The notes: generated by a model not told the origin, from the letters alone. A DNA stretch of 64,000 nucleotides from Drosophila miranda (GCF_003369915.1 NW_022881614.1:11801001-11865000); one strand, 5' to 3'; counted from the stretch's first letter, positions 18,851-30,213 are shown. Numbers and translations are program-made.

Positions 18851-20536
18851 TTAGGTTGAACTTACTTCCGATTTACATGTTGTTATGCAAAAAATTAAAT
18901 TTTCAACGGTTGTTGACTTTAAAAGGGAGCGCCTTTTACGTATGTTTTGTTTTTTCCGCTGATTCCACCATACCAATGGATCATCTTTTCGGCTGATGTA
19001 CTCCTCAGCCAGGTACTTATCCATTTCTCTTATGGATGCTGCCGTATTGTTGGTGGGTTGGCTTACTTGCTGAAAAGTGGTATCAAATTCAGCCCATATT
19101 GTGTCCTCTTCTTGTTTTTTGTTGCTTATAGCTTCTTCTGGAGGTTCAGGGAGTGACCGTATCGTTTGAGCCAATTTTTTGTTGATATCCGCTACTGACT
19201 TTTTAAAGGCCTCCGCAGATTTAAATGCGCGTCCTTTGAACCTGGGATCCAGAACAGTGCTCTCCGCATACAAAATATTAGCCTCGAAATCGTTAAACCT
19301 GCCGTCCATCTCGTTTATGATTTCATTGATTACTTCGGCAACTAGGTTATTTTTAACTGTTGGATATATTTGAGCCATTTTTCTTTGAAGTAATCCAGTC
19401 AAAGCAATTATTTTTGACAATGTTACGTTTTTTTCAGCTGAGATCTCTTCTGTAACTTCATAAAATGGCTTTAATACGGGAAGCACTCCATCAATGACAT
19501 CCCAGTCTTCTGGTGACAAAATTAAATCTGTCCTTGTTGACAGAGCTGCCACGACTGCCTCCTTCAGGATAGACAGCCGTTCAAACATTTTGAACGTTGA
19601 GTTCCAACGTGTTGGCACTTCCTGTGTTAGTTTGAGGTCAGCCAACTTAAGCAGCGCTTGCATATCTTTAAGCTTTTTTAAGCCTGATGAGCTGCGATGA
19701 AAATATTCGCTTATAGCTTTAGCTTTTCTGCGCACACTGCTCATTTTATCTAGAGCTTTTTGGACAATTAGATTTAGGGTATGAGCAAAACACCGTATTT
19801 GACTCCAATTGCCGGTTCTAATAGCAAGAGCAATGTTGTGTGCATTATGGGATGCTAATGCTGCGACTTTGTTTTTGAGATCCCATTCAGTCACAATTTT
19901 TTCCAAAAAGCTGCACAGATTCGCAGCAGTGTGCGACGCTTCAAAGGCCTGACAAGCAAGTGTATAGGAGGTCAGCATCGTTGATTCCTCATCGATAAAA
20001 TGTACTGTGACAGCCAGATAACTTTCGTTGGTTATAGATGTCCAACCGTCTGTAGTTAAGCACACCGCTGTGGCCGCACGTAGTTCTTCTATTATCGTCC
20101 CAGTGTACTCGTCACGAATTTTGGGAATCAAGGAGCTGGTTAATGTTTTCCTCGTCGGAAGCTTATAGTTTGAGGCTTGCGACACATCGTGAATAAATTT
20201 TTTAAATTCTGGTTCTTCGACCAAGCGCAAGGCGTGATGACCCTTGGCGATCATCCGTACAAGTTGCAGATCAATCTGCTGCGCTTTGCTCGCTGGTACA
20301 GGCCTTTCAGCAAAGCTTGTTATTTTTGGTTGCGCACTTTGCACAAAAATCGAGCCATCGGTGTTTTGCCGGATAACGGGCTCCATAGACGCCGGGTGCT
20401 TGCTCTTTAAATGGCGGCTTAAGTTGCTTTGAGATTTGCAACTCAAAATAGATTTGCAATACTTGCACTTGGCTTCCTGGCGTCCAACTTCCTCGAAATG
20501 GTTCCAAATCTCACTATACTTCCGAATAAGCGACAT
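18851..20536 (-). CDS. hAT transposase with BED zinc finger, C-terminal core apparently deleted
   Basis: 561 residues from ATG at 20536. I chose this start because the two MITEs keep exactly this ATG and because upstream codons come from the subterminal repeats. A BED finger lies at residues about 1-50 (CKYCKSIL...HLKSKH). The RNase H-like hAT core follows, with TTDGWTS (first catalytic Asp region), CFAHTLNL and TRWNST motifs. The C-terminus reaches PLVWW at about residue 522. The next residues (NQRKKQ, then RRSLLKSTTVENLIF) correspond to the very end of the hAT dimerisation domain, so its core, normally containing the SERLFS motif, is missing without loss of frame. The last codons end at a GTAAGT donor-like site. 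The protein would bind and cut the element ends, but dimerisation is doubtful. Confidence 0.85.
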   Translation of the reverse strand: MSLIRKYSEIWNHFEEVGRQEAKCKYCKSILSCKSQSNLSRHLKSKHPASMEPVIRQNTDGSIFVQSAQPKITSFAERPVPASKAQQIDLQLVRMIAKGHHALRLVEEPEFKKFIHDVSQASNYKLPTRKTLTSSLIPKIRDEYTGTIIEELRAATAVCLTTDGWTSITNESYLAVTVHFIDEESTMLTSYTLACQAFEASHTAANLCSFLEKIVTEWDLKNKVAALASHNAHNIALAIRTGNWSQIRCFAHTLNLIVQKALDKMSSVRRKAKAISEYFHRSSSGLKKLKDMQALLKLADLKLTQEVPTRWNSTFKMFERLSILKEAVVAALSTRTDLILSPEDWDVIDGVLPVLKPFYEVTEEISAEKNVTLSKIIALTGLLQRKMAQIYPTVKNNLVAEVINEIINEMDGRFNDFEANILYAESTVLDPRFKGRAFKSAEAFKKSVADINKKLAQTIRSLPEPPEEAISNKKQEEDTIWAEFDTTFQQVSQPTNNTAASIREMDKYLAEEYISRKDDPLVWWNQRKKQNIRKRRSLLKSTTVENLIFCITTCKSEVSST

Positions 20537-20885
20537 AGTGAATTTTTCAAAATTGTAAACAGATTTGCCCGTAATATAAAAAGTGTGAAGTAAACGCAAA
20601 TATGAGCAAAGCTGCCAGATCGCAAAATGCCCTTTGAGGAGCAAAATTGCGCAAAAAGTGAGTAGAGAACAAGTGAGTAAAAATGAACAAGTGAGTAAAA
20701 ATGAACAAGTGAACAACAAAGAACAAGTGAACAACAAAGAACAAGTGAACAAAAAAGAACAAGTGAACAACAAAGAACAAGTGAACAAAAAAGAACAACT
20801 TGGAAGGAACATGTTCAGTTGCTCACTTAAGTGAACAACTCTTTTTTGTTCACTCACTCATGAGCAACACAACACTACTGCATAT

Positions 20886-22188
20886 CTCAAATCTGACATC
20901 TGATTCTGCAACAGAAGCATGTGGCTCCATAGACACAGGCACTTGAACAGTCTGTATAGAACAGGCTTTTGTAAATTGAGAACGAACCCTATGTCTATGA
21001 CCAATGGTAATCATCTTGGAAATCCATCGATCCGTTCCAGGCAATTCCACTATCTTCGAGCAGGTGAAGCGTCGTCAGAGTTGAGAAGTCTAGTCCGAGT
21101 ACGAGTACATATTGTACGAATATATGCCGAGGAGCAGTATCTAATCGGGGGTTGGGGCTAGAGTATCTAATCATGGACGACGGACCGCAAGTGCGTGTAG
21201 AGAGTATCTAATCAGGCGTATGCGGAACCTGTACTATATTTCTCGGCGATTAGATCCAGCGATTCCCGAGAAAAAAGATTGTGCGAAATAAGAGCAGATC
21301 TAATGGCTGGAATACGGAAATAAAGTAACTAAATTCGATAACTGACACACTTATAACTGTCTTATGGCACAATAACTCTCGTCTGTATCGTATCTGACAG
21401 TCACCCAAACAAAAAATCTCCACTACCGTATCTCGCCAGGCAACAGAAAAAGATACTACAAGTAGAGGGGCGCTGCCACTGAAATGAGCCCCAATCAAAA
21501 TATTGAGCATGATTTATAAATGACGGACGGGGTGTAATATAATATGCCTTGACGTGTTAATAGAGCGGACCCAAAAGGAAAACGAAGGAAAAGAAAAGAA
21601 AACACGATGAACTGCAGCAGGGGAAAGTGGCAAAGGCGGAAAGGGGCAGTGAATGTGAATGGGCGTAAATCAATTAAAGGCTATGGAACGGCTGAGGTGG
21701 CGGGAGCGGGTGCGGGGGCTTGTAGCGAGTCATGCTCCGTCACTCCTTGAACGGATTGTGTGTCACAGCAAGAGTTAAATTGCCCCAAAATGCATTCGAT
21801 AGGCCCAGCCGGACTTCAACACTTCATCACCAGCAGCGCATTGGTTGTGTCCCCCTAATGAACCAAACTTGTAAGACGATCCGAGAAGACTCCACTCTTG
21901 TCTTGGTTTGACTCTTTTTCTCTCGTTGTGCATTAATTAGTTATACCCCAAATTTCAATTCCGATTTCAGGCATGCAAATGTTAATTGACCACTTAAGTT
22001 AAAACTTCATAATGATCGTTAATAATACCGAGCGATCTCTCTGAAGGTAAAAAAACGATAGGGCAAGCAGGAGCAGAAGGTTGAGCGAACGCCGACAAAC
22101 TGTAAACAAAATAACAGGTTCACAAACCTTAACTAGCCAAGTCGAAGACTCTTAAAAGATATGCATAAAAGATATGAAATAAATATAA
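20886..22188. other. Non-coding stretch, no gene seen
   Basis: Short frames only. Three near repeats of GTATCTAATC occur at about 21137, 21164 and 21203. Confidence 0.5.
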
Positions 22189-22193
22189 AATGT

Positions 22194-22445
22194 ATTGGCG
22201 CAAAAGGTCCATGGATGTTTCGTGCTTTTTATGATTTTATTTTTACTTAATTCTTTTCAACCTCCTCGTCTTGTCGATACCGCCAAAAGTGCCCATTGAA
22301 CCCCAGTTCCGATCACTCGTTCTCTCATAGTTCTAGTTCGCAGAACTAGAACTATCGGATGATAATTCATATCGATACTTACGATATTTCGTACAACGTT
22401 AATAGTAAATACAATTGTAGGGTTATAATACTAAACAATCTAACA
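22194..22445 (-). repeat. Gypsy-1 LTR (3' LTR)
   Basis: On the minus strand it reads TGTTAGATTG...GCGCCAAT. It contains a perfect inverted repeat with 13-nt arms (22327-22339 and 22343-22355, arm ATAGTTCTAGTTC) and, just beyond, CATATCGATACTT. Confidence 0.95.
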
Positions 22446-22532
22446 GCTCGGCCATCCTGACAATTAGATCGCCTTCGATCGTAAATATGTAATTAAGAGT
22501 AATTTTAATTTAATGTGTATATATATAAATTG

Positions 22533-23903
22533 TTAACTATTTAAGTAGGAGTCACTTTCACACTGATTACGCCAATCTGCCCATTTCCTTAATCGGCATG
22601 CCTCTATAATGCCCTCATACGGGATTTGACTTATTTGGCAGTTTTCAATGTCATTTAACACATATCTGTCGTTCGGCAATACCTTTTTGATGATGTACGG
22701 ACCTTTGTACTTCGAAACAAATTTTTTATTTGTACCTATTGTGGTGTCAATGTTTCTCATTACAACGAAATCGCCTTCCAAGAACTCAATATCCTTTTTG
22801 TGATTCCTTTCAAAATACTCTTCACTCTTCTGCTGACAATGCTCGATTTTATCCAAAGATTTCTTACGTACTGATTCTAAATTGCTTTGAGTTCGGTCTT
22901 GTTTATCATCTAAGTAATCTGTTAACGCGTCAATATTACAACCCCTCTGTTGGACTCCGAATAACAACACTGAAGGCAATTCTTTCGTGGTCGAATGGAC
23001 TGAGTTATTAATTGCATATTCAGCCTTTATTAAAAGTTTGCTCCAATCTTCGTGATTTATTGGCTCAGTTATTTTGGCGAGCATAGCTTTCATAGTTCTG
23101 TTAACCCGTTATACCTGACCATTCGCTTGGGGTGAAGCAGTTGCCACTTTCACGTGTTCTATATTATTTTCTAGCAAAAATTGACTAAATTCGATTGATG
23201 TAAAACACGTTCCTCTATCGCTGATAATTCTACGTGGACGACTATAAAATTGAAAATACTTCGAAAAACATGTGTTTACTTCTTTAGTGCTTGTCGTATT
23301 TACAGAAAACAATTTTACAAATTTCGTGAAGGCGTCAATGATAACTAATACATGCTTCTTCTTTGATATAACAGCAGGAAGTGGTCCAAAATGGGGTACG
23401 TGTAAGGTGTCGAATGGGATTGGTCGCTTAGGAATATTGTGAAGTGTTCGATTATTCGCATGTGTGGGGACTGAAAACATGATACAATTTAAACAATTTC
23501 CTATAAACAAATCGATTTTAGATCTCATATTCGGGAACCAATAATGTCTTAAGATTTCTTTCATACATTTCTCGGTTCCTAAGTGACATAAGTTTTCGTG
23601 AACTCTTCTGATTATGTGCGTTTCCATTTCAGCTGGGACATAAAACAGCTCAACGTCGTTCTCACCTATTTTATAAACAATTCCGTCGCTCAATGAAAAT
23701 TTCTTAACAGGTCCATGCTCCAATTGTTCTTTTAATTTTCCTATATGGTTGTCCCTGTTTTGTGTTATCTGAAGCTGAAGATTAATGTCGTCGCACTCAA
23801 TCACGGAAACTATTCGGTCTTTGTTATCACTTTCATGAATTGTCACTATTGGTTCATATTCAAAATCTTGATTAAGCGCTGAAGGATATCTACTTAAGGT
23901 GTC
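22533..23903 (-). pseudogene. Gypsy-1 integrase with first Asp and the catalytic Glu lost
   Basis: The frame continues from RNase H (LSRYPSALNQ) through the HHCC zinc domain (HENLCHLG...NCLNCI) and the catalytic core to 22533. It is a single frame apart from one TAA at 23109-23111. That stop falls at the position occupied by Glu in the sister element (QANGQV-E-RVN). The first catalytic Asp (HVDH in the sister) is Pro here (HVPH, near 23400). The central Asp (IISDRGTCF) is kept. The C-terminal chromatin-side part is intact (FVSKYKGPYIIKKVL). The protein would insert cDNA into the genome; this copy cannot. Confidence 0.9.
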
Positions 23904-24298
23904 TGTTTGAGATGCCAAGCTTTTTTGGCACCTATGTGTTTCAAAAATGAAAAGAGATTTCGGGTTAAACTTTATAAATCGTATTTAATCTTGGTGGCTT
24001 AGCGGAAGCCGATTGCTTGCTATTGCCAGATAAACCTTATGCGAGATCGATATGCAACCAATGCGCAGAGGGGTTAGCATAGAACTAAACTATAGACGAC
24101 GGCGTTAGATCAAAGTGATTGCCGAAGTGGCGGCAGCAGATCAAAGTAGTTGCCGAAGTGGCGGCGGCAGAGAGCCCCTTTAGCAGGAGAGCGCAGCAGC
24201 TCTGCAGAACGTCAACGTTTTACAACATAGGCGGCTCTCTCTGCTCATACAATAATAATGTTAAAGTTACGGTTATTCTTCAGCGGCTGGCCCGAACA
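23904..24298 (-). repeat. BEL-1 LTR (3' LTR)
   Basis: 395 bp. The pol frame ends 26 nt inside this LTR. On the minus strand it begins TGTTCGGGCC, the same seven bases as the BEL-2 LTR. Confidence 0.95.
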
Positions 24299-25740
24299 TA
24301 CTCCCCCCGTTGGGAGCTAGTCTCTCAACAGATTCCTTAAGGGGCAGCAAACATAGCCGAGTGACGGCCCTCCTGATGTTTCCTGAGGATGTCTTCAGGT
24401 CAGCGACGCGACACACTCCGTCCTTGCCCAAAACGACATCGACCACTCTAGCCAGTGGCCAACGCATTGGAGGAAGATTTTCGTCCTTCACCAGAACGAG
24501 GTCGTTCTTGCAGATGTTTTGCGCGGGGGTACGGCACTTCGCGCGCTCTTGCAAAAGAGTGAGATACTCTTCGCGCCAACGGCTCCAAAATATTTGCTGT
24601 AGTTGGGTGACCCGCTGCCAGCCATCCAGACGATTGTAGTTCAGCTTCGTTAGGTCAGGCTCGAGGGTTTGCTCATGGGGGCCCCCTAAAAGCAGATGAG
24701 CAGGAGTCAAAACGTCTAAATCATCAGGATTTTCTGAAAGCGAGAGCAAAGGGCGAGAGTTAACAATTGCAGTGATCTGACAGATCAGAGTGCGCAGCTC
24801 GTCGAAGCTAAGCACAGATGGTCCAACTGAGCGGTACAGGTGATATTTTGCGGTCTTCACGGCCGCTTCCCACAACCCGCCAAAATGCGGAGAGCGAGGT
24901 GGGATGAAACGCCAGTCGATCGAGTCAGCCAAGCAGGATTCGTGGACCTCCTTCATATGCGGTTCGCTCAGACAAAGCTTCTTTAGCTCCAGAAGCTCGT
25001 TCTTGGCCCCAACGAAGTTTGTCGCATTGTCCGACCATTGTACTCCCTCATAAAGGCGGAATACCGCTCCTTGAGTGTAGGATTACGCTCCAGTTTTCGC
25101 TCCAGACTGATGAACCGTCGATAAGCCTGAGCATAAGATTCTCCTAAGCGATCAGTATTGTTATTTAGCGGCAGACGAACTGCATACTCCTCGGATGGCA
25201 ACCGTGAAAGGTGGCTTACGAAATGTGCTTCACAATCGTCTTCTTCTTTGGTATTCAACCCAGCCTCCACACAATTCTCGACTTCCCAAAACATACGAAG
25301 AGTTTTATCCAACCTTGCTTCCATCTCAGCTATCGAATCTGGACAATTGTGCGTAGCCAAAAGCGCCGAGCTTGATACCTTCTGTCCACCGCCAGATACG
25401 ATCCCCCCAAGCCGGGTCTTCTGCAGAAGAGGCAGTCCATCGGTGAGTTTGATTTGCCCTACGCAGAGGAGATCATAAAAAACGCTCGCACCAATGAGAA
25501 GATCAACCCGTTGAGGATTGAAAAATGCAGGATCAGCGAGCTGAATGTTAGATGGAATACGCCAATCGGATACATTTACTGTCATACTTGGTTGAGAATC
25601 GGTAATCGTGGGGGCGATGAGAGCAGTAAGTGTAGTTGTGTAAGCAGAGGTGCGAGAATGCATACAAATGCTTATGGTGGATCCCTCAGTAGAAACGCTG
25701 GTATCGCCCAGCCCAGACACAAGTGCAGACGATTGAGTTC
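24273..25740 (-). pseudogene. BEL-1 pol remnant: protease tail and integrase C-terminal half, RT deleted
   Basis: 25740-24983 encodes the post-protease region typical of Pao elements (VSDWRIPSNIQLADP, RVDLLIGASVFYDL, LPLLQKTRLGGIVSG), then a segment up to the RT linker (RYSAFMREY). The text then jumps directly to the integrase core end (NELLELKKLCL, WRFIPPRSPHFGGLWE with its catalytic Glu, VNSRPLLSL) in another frame at 24956-24273. The whole reverse transcriptase and RNase H are missing, so there is one large deletion. The integrase frame closes with RLCLLPLKESVE and stops inside the LTR. Confidence 0.85.
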
Positions 25741-25742
25741 TC

Positions 25743-27245
25743 CTAAGCTGAAGCTGCTGGGCGAACCTGGATGTGACGAGATCGACAAGGAACTAAAACG
25801 CCAGACCGATTCTTTACGAGAACCACGGCTGTAGCCAGAAGCACGACATCAGAGTGAAGACCTTGGGCAACAAGAGAGGTAGACGAAGGTAGAGACGAGC
25901 TGCTAGCAGAATTTTGAGCAACGGAAAGAGTGTCCGGTTGAACGGCCAGATCGGGAGGAGTAATACCTGGGCAGCCTTGTGTTGTGGGCTGTATACTATC
26001 GAAGTGCAACAAACTATGATGCCTACCGCCGCATACTCGACATTTTCCACTATTGCATGCGCGGGTCCGGTGCCCCGGCTTTAGGCAATTGAAGCATAGG
26101 GAAAGCTTCTTCACTTCTTTGTGGCGCAGCAACGGTGAGAGATTTCCGAATATCTTGCACGAGTATATTCCATGGCCCGCTGAGTGGCAAAAGACGCATA
26201 CAGACGGGTCGGCGGAAGAGTTGGAAGCTACAAACGTTTTCTTAACCTGCGTATAGGAATGGTTTTTTCCCACCTGATCGCTACTAGCGTGTGTCGCTGT
26301 AGCATATTCCAACCGCTCCATTTTCTGGCAGCGTTGCTGCAAGAATTCGAAGAATTCCTCTGCGGTAGGTATAGCGTCCGACGATGGGGGCTCCTCCCAT
26401 TTGGTTTGCGTCTTCGAATCCAACTTCTGCAGCAGCATGTTGATGACCATGAATCCTGAAATCTCCTCAGCAGTTCCCAATGTCTGCAACGCTCGCATGT
26501 GTAAATTGACTGCATCCGAAAACTCCCGAAGCCTTTTAGCAGAAGGCGAGTCTACCCTCTTTAGCCCAAGAATCTTCTTGATGTGTGCCTGGAAAACAAG
26601 TCTTTTGTTATTAAAGCGTTTATTAAGTATATCCAGAGCCGCACGATAATTGGCACTGGAGAGCTCTAACGATCGAACCGAATCCAAAGCCGCATCAGCG
26701 AGGCAAGAGCGAAGGTGCTGGAATTTCTCGATGTCACTGAGATCCGCATCCGCTTCAATCACCGATTTGAACATTGCCATAAAATCCGAGAACTCGACGT
26801 ATCCACCAGAAAATTTAGGCACCTTCAGCTCAGGAAGTCGCTGCTGGTGAGCCATGATGATGGTACTATGTCCGGAATGGCTTGGCAGAGTCGTAGAATG
26901 GGCAGCGGCGTGTGACTGGCTTACTTCAACAGCAGCCAGCAACTCAGCTTTCAACGATATGAAAAGAGTATCGAAGATTTCGCGCAGCTCACTCCCAATC
27001 TCGTTTTGATCGAGAGACTCCAACTCATTATGGGCCTTATTAAATTCCTCTCGAATTTCTGCCAACATATCAAGGCGCACCTCGACTTCCGCGGCGGTCA
27101 GCTTATCGATTTTATTCCCCGCGAAGGATTCGCCAAGCCTGTGCAATCGATCATATAATGACTGACTTTTACGCTTATACAGACTCAGTCTGGAATCAGC
27201 CACCAAAATATTTCCGCCCGCGCCTGTATTCGGATCGTTGTCCAT
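25743..27245 (-). CDS. BEL-1 Gag (DUF1759 and zinc knuckles)
   Basis: 500 residues from ATG at 27245, chosen over an in-frame ATG at 27335 because the leader codons look non-coding and the 27245 start gives an N-terminus like that of other Pao Gags. A coiled N-terminal region (residues 20-110) is followed by the DUF1759 capsid-type domain (LPELKVPKFSGGY, about 135-290). Three Cys/His knuckles lie at about 375-440 (CVFCHSAGHGIYSC, CFNCLKPGHRTRAC, CRVCGGRHHSLLH). The frame ends just after LVPCR, where the protease should start: the segment with the catalytic Asp (ILDSASQ in BEL-2) is deleted with a frame change. Confidence 0.85.
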   Translation of the reverse strand: MDNDPNTGAGGNILVADSRLSLYKRKSQSLYDRLHRLGESFAGNKIDKLTAAEVEVRLDMLAEIREEFNKAHNELESLDQNEIGSELREIFDTLFISLKAELLAAVEVSQSHAAAHSTTLPSHSGHSTIIMAHQQRLPELKVPKFSGGYVEFSDFMAMFKSVIEADADLSDIEKFQHLRSCLADAALDSVRSLELSSANYRAALDILNKRFNNKRLVFQAHIKKILGLKRVDSPSAKRLREFSDAVNLHMRALQTLGTAEEISGFMVINMLLQKLDSKTQTKWEEPPSSDAIPTAEEFFEFLQQRCQKMERLEYATATHASSDQVGKNHSYTQVKKTFVASNSSADPSVCVFCHSAGHGIYSCKIFGNLSPLLRHKEVKKLSLCFNCLKPGHRTRACNSGKCRVCGGRHHSLLHFDSIQPTTQGCPGITPPDLAVQPDTLSVAQNSASSSSLPSSTSLVAQGLHSDVVLLATAVVLVKNRSGVLVPCRSRHIQVRPAASA

Positions 27246-27583
27246 GTTAACCGTTGTGCAATTCGACACAATAACGGAAAATGAAATACCGCTTAAGCGA
27301 CGATGTATAGACGCGAGAGCGAGAATGCAAGACACGAAAAGTCAAGAACCGCGGCTGCAGCTGCGCAGAGAATGAGAGATTCGACGCTTAAAGTACCGGA
27401 ATTTGTCTATAAATATTCCAGCCGCACTCTCACTGAATTTGCACTTTAAACTGTTTTTCAACGTGCACCCAAATGTATTTGTTGGTAGTTAAACTACCCA
27501 ACAACAAAATATTGTAAAAATAATAAGTGTTTTAACGGAACGCGATTAAGCAATGGTTTTATATCACGTCGGGGGGTCACCAA

Positions 27584-27978
27584 TGTTTGAGATGCCAAGC
27601 TTTTTTGGCACTTATGTGTTTCAAAAATGAAAAGAGATTTCGGGTTAAACTTTATAATTCGTATTTAATCTTGGTGGCTTAGCGGAAGCCGATTGCTTGC
27701 TATTGCCAGATAAACCTTATGCGAGATCGATATGCAACCAATGCGCAGAGGGGTTAGCATAGAACTAAACTATAGACGACGGCGTTAGCTCAAAGTGATT
27801 GCCGAAGTGGCGGCAGCAGATCAAAGTAGTTGCCGAAGTGGCGGCGGCAGAGAGCCCCTTTAGCGGGAGAGCGCAGCAGCTCTGCAGAACGTCAACGTTT
27901 TACAACATAGGCGGCTCTCTCTGCTCATACAATAATAATGTTAAAGTTACGGTTATTCTTCAGCGGCTGGCCCGAACA
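27584..27978 (-). repeat. BEL-1 LTR (5' LTR)
   Basis: 395 bp, about 99% identical to the other LTR by eye. Confidence 0.95.
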
Positions 27979-29930
27979 GTGTCCACATGGGACATATATT
28001 TTCCACTACGATGTTTTAAAGTGTAATTATAATTTGCTAGCTCTATGGCCCATCTGGCGATATTTGAATGAAGACGCCCCTTTCCTAAACATAAAACTAC
28101 TGAGTTACAATCTGTTATAATTCTAAACGGAATCCCTTCTAAATAAATTCGAAATTTCCTCAATGAATAGATCACAGCTAACGTTTTTCTGTGAAAAATA
28201 TGCTGTTGGGTGAAACTTATTGTCATCTTGTTTCTGCAACAAAATTCCACCAAAGCCTTCACTACTTGCATCACAATGCAATTCTGTTTCTCGATTTGGA
28301 TTATACAGAGCTAATACTGGTGACGAAATCAGTTTTTCTCGAAGATATTCAAAAATTTGTATGCATTTGTCTTGAAGCTCAAACTTAGTTCCAGGTTTTG
28401 TAAGTTATTGTAATGGTTTTGCTATTTTTGAGTAAGCAGGGATGAAACGCCTAAAACAAGAGAATAATCCCAAAACCTTTTGCATTTCATGGCGATCTTT
28501 TGGCAATGGCAGATGCTTAATGGTTGCTGTGTGTTTACAGTTTGAGCTTATTCCCCTACCAGAAAGGGTATATCCCAAGAACTCAATACTTTCATAACCA
28601 AATTGACATTTACTAACCTTAATTTCTAGTCGATATTCTGCGAGAATTCTTAAAACTCTACCTACTGTTATAAGATGTTCTTTCAACGACTTGGAACCTA
28701 TAGCGATATCGTCCATATAAACTACTACATTACCCTCGCGAATTAATAGTTGTAAAATGAAATTAATAAATCTCATAAATACTGCTGGTGCATTCATAAG
28801 TCCAAAAGGCATTCTTGTGTATTCATATTGTCCGCTAGGTATGATAAATGCTGTATACTGCACCGAACTCTCTGCTACTTTTACTTGGTGATAACTGTGT
28901 TTCAAATCTAAAAGTGTAAAAATTGTGTTCCCTTCTAATCTCTCTAAGCAGTCGTCTATTAGTGGCAATGGATATCCATCACGAATGCAAATCTTATTAA
29001 GCTGTTTGTAATCTACACACATTCTTTTTTCCCCTGATTTTTTCTTAACTAATACTATTGCAGAGCTGTAAGGCGATTTACTTTCTCTTATGAAGCCTTT
29101 TTTCAATAGTTCATCTATTTGAGTATCTACTTCTTTTTTCTCCTGATATGAAAGTCTTCTCGGAACAGTGCGTACAGGTTCTTCTGATTTAAGTTTGAGA
29201 TTCATTTCGTAGTTATGTTGAATTGCTGGATTGTTAGTTAAGTCTGAATAGTTAAGTTTTATCAATTCCATGAATTTACTACGTTCTTTATCAGTTCGCT
29301 TTGGGTCGATATTATAGCTGTCCTCTTCTTTTGTTATTTCAATACTATATATACGGTATATCTATGTCGGTTCTTTCTAATGATTCACTTGCCATATGGT
29401 TTTGCTCGTTATCTTTCAATAAAAGGTCAATGTTATTACAATTCAATTGGTCACTAATCTTATTCTCATAATTTTCATCCTTTAATAATCCATTATTATT
29501 GATATCTGATAACATCATCTCACTATCTCTATTTGTCAATACTACATTTTCAATTTGGTCACTCTCAATGTTCACTAATACTCTATTTTTATCTAAGTCA
29601 CTGTTCACTAATACTCTATTTTCATCTAAGTCACTGTTCACTAATACTCTATTTTCAATTGAGACCATATTGCTTTGCGTAACTCGCTTTACATTTTCAA
29701 TGTAATTTTCAAAAATTAATTTTGTTCCATAATTTTCAAGGAAACTGCGCCCCAGAAGGACATTACACGAAATATAGTTGTTTGGTACAACGACAAATAT
29801 AAGTTCTTTTTCAATGTTATGAAAAACTAAATTGACAATTATTTTTCCAAAAATGCTTATTCTCGAACTGTTGTGAAATCCTCGATACGAGATTTCAATG
29901 TTGAGCAGAAATGCTCTGGGGAATCTTTGC
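27979..29930 (-). pseudogene. Gypsy-1 pol: protease end, reverse transcriptase, RNase H (broken)
   Basis: The protease remainder is visible at 29740-29930 (NNYISCNVLLGRSF). It is followed by an unusual Asn/Asp-rich linker with a three-fold 33-bp repeat near 29566-29660 and then the reverse transcriptase. RT motifs are intact at 28405-29271: RTVPRRLSY, LVKKKSGEKRMCVDYK, TLLDLKHSYHQ, MPFGLMNAPA, the catalytic VVYMDDIAI, and EFLGYTLS. Breaks are a frame change near 29345, a TAA after KPLQ at 28405, and a deletion with frameshift inside RNase H (near 28190-28210, before TLAVIYSLRKF). RNase H then reads IITDCNSV to HVDT at the BEL insertion. The polyprotein would copy RNA to DNA; this copy could not do so. 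Confidence 0.85.
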
Positions 29931-29936
29931 GTTTAA

Positions 29937-30213
29937 TAATGTACTACACGATATAGACAATTCGAGATTTATTCATTTGGACTTCAATCAACTTAAACTT
30001 TAATCTTAATCGCGTATAGAGTATGTATGTATGTAATGGGTAATACGGGTTTAAGCGCGGCCGGCTGCAACTGCTAATTGTCGTTGTGATTTCGTCGAAA
30101 CGCAAACGAAGACTCTTCATGGTGATCGGAAACGAGGTTACGCCGCCCTAGCATGAAACGACGCCGTTCTCCGAGTGGGCAATCGCAGTTAGAGCGCTCT
30201 CACTCTCTTTGTA
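29937..30213. mobile_element. Unclassified 277-bp insertion, possibly a solo LTR
   Basis: It interrupts the Gypsy-1 protease. Both sides show GTTTAA (29931-29936 and 30214-30219), which fits a 4-6 bp target duplication. The insert contains TGTATG repeats and a GC-rich half. Ends read TAATGTACTAC and CTCTTTGTA, without obvious TG...CA termini, so the class is open. Confidence 0.5.

Larger units (their letters stand above)
18221..20877 (-). mobile_element. hAT DNA transposon, parent of the local MITEs
   Basis: The termini are TAGTGTTGGG... and ...CAACACTA, with a perfect 8-bp duplication CTGCATAT (18213-18220 and 20878-20885). Subterminal GTTCACTTGTTC-type repeats fill the right end (about 20640-20830) and GCTCACTTGCTCA-type repeats the left end (18230-18420); these are likely transposase binding arrays. 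The transposase gene is on the minus strand. A 42-bp tandem array lies beyond its 3' end. The two MITEs at 13039 and 61223 share both ends. Confidence 0.95.
23904..27978 (-). mobile_element. BEL/Pao LTR retrotransposon (BEL-1), internally deleted, nested in Gypsy-1
   Basis: Two 395-bp LTRs (23904-24298 and 27584-27978) begin TGTTTGAG and end CCGAACA on the plus strand, and the target duplication is a perfect GTGTC (23899-23903 and 27979-27983). About four differences separate the LTRs, so it is young. Minus-strand coding contains gag, part of the protease region and the C-terminal half of integrase. Reverse transcriptase and RNase H are absent. Next to the 5' LTR the minus strand reads TGGTGACCCCCCGACGTGA, the likely primer-binding site, nearly the same as in BEL-2. 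Confidence 0.95.

Noticed and set aside
18949..20410. Plus-strand frames over the hAT transposase
   Set aside because: Antisense shadows.
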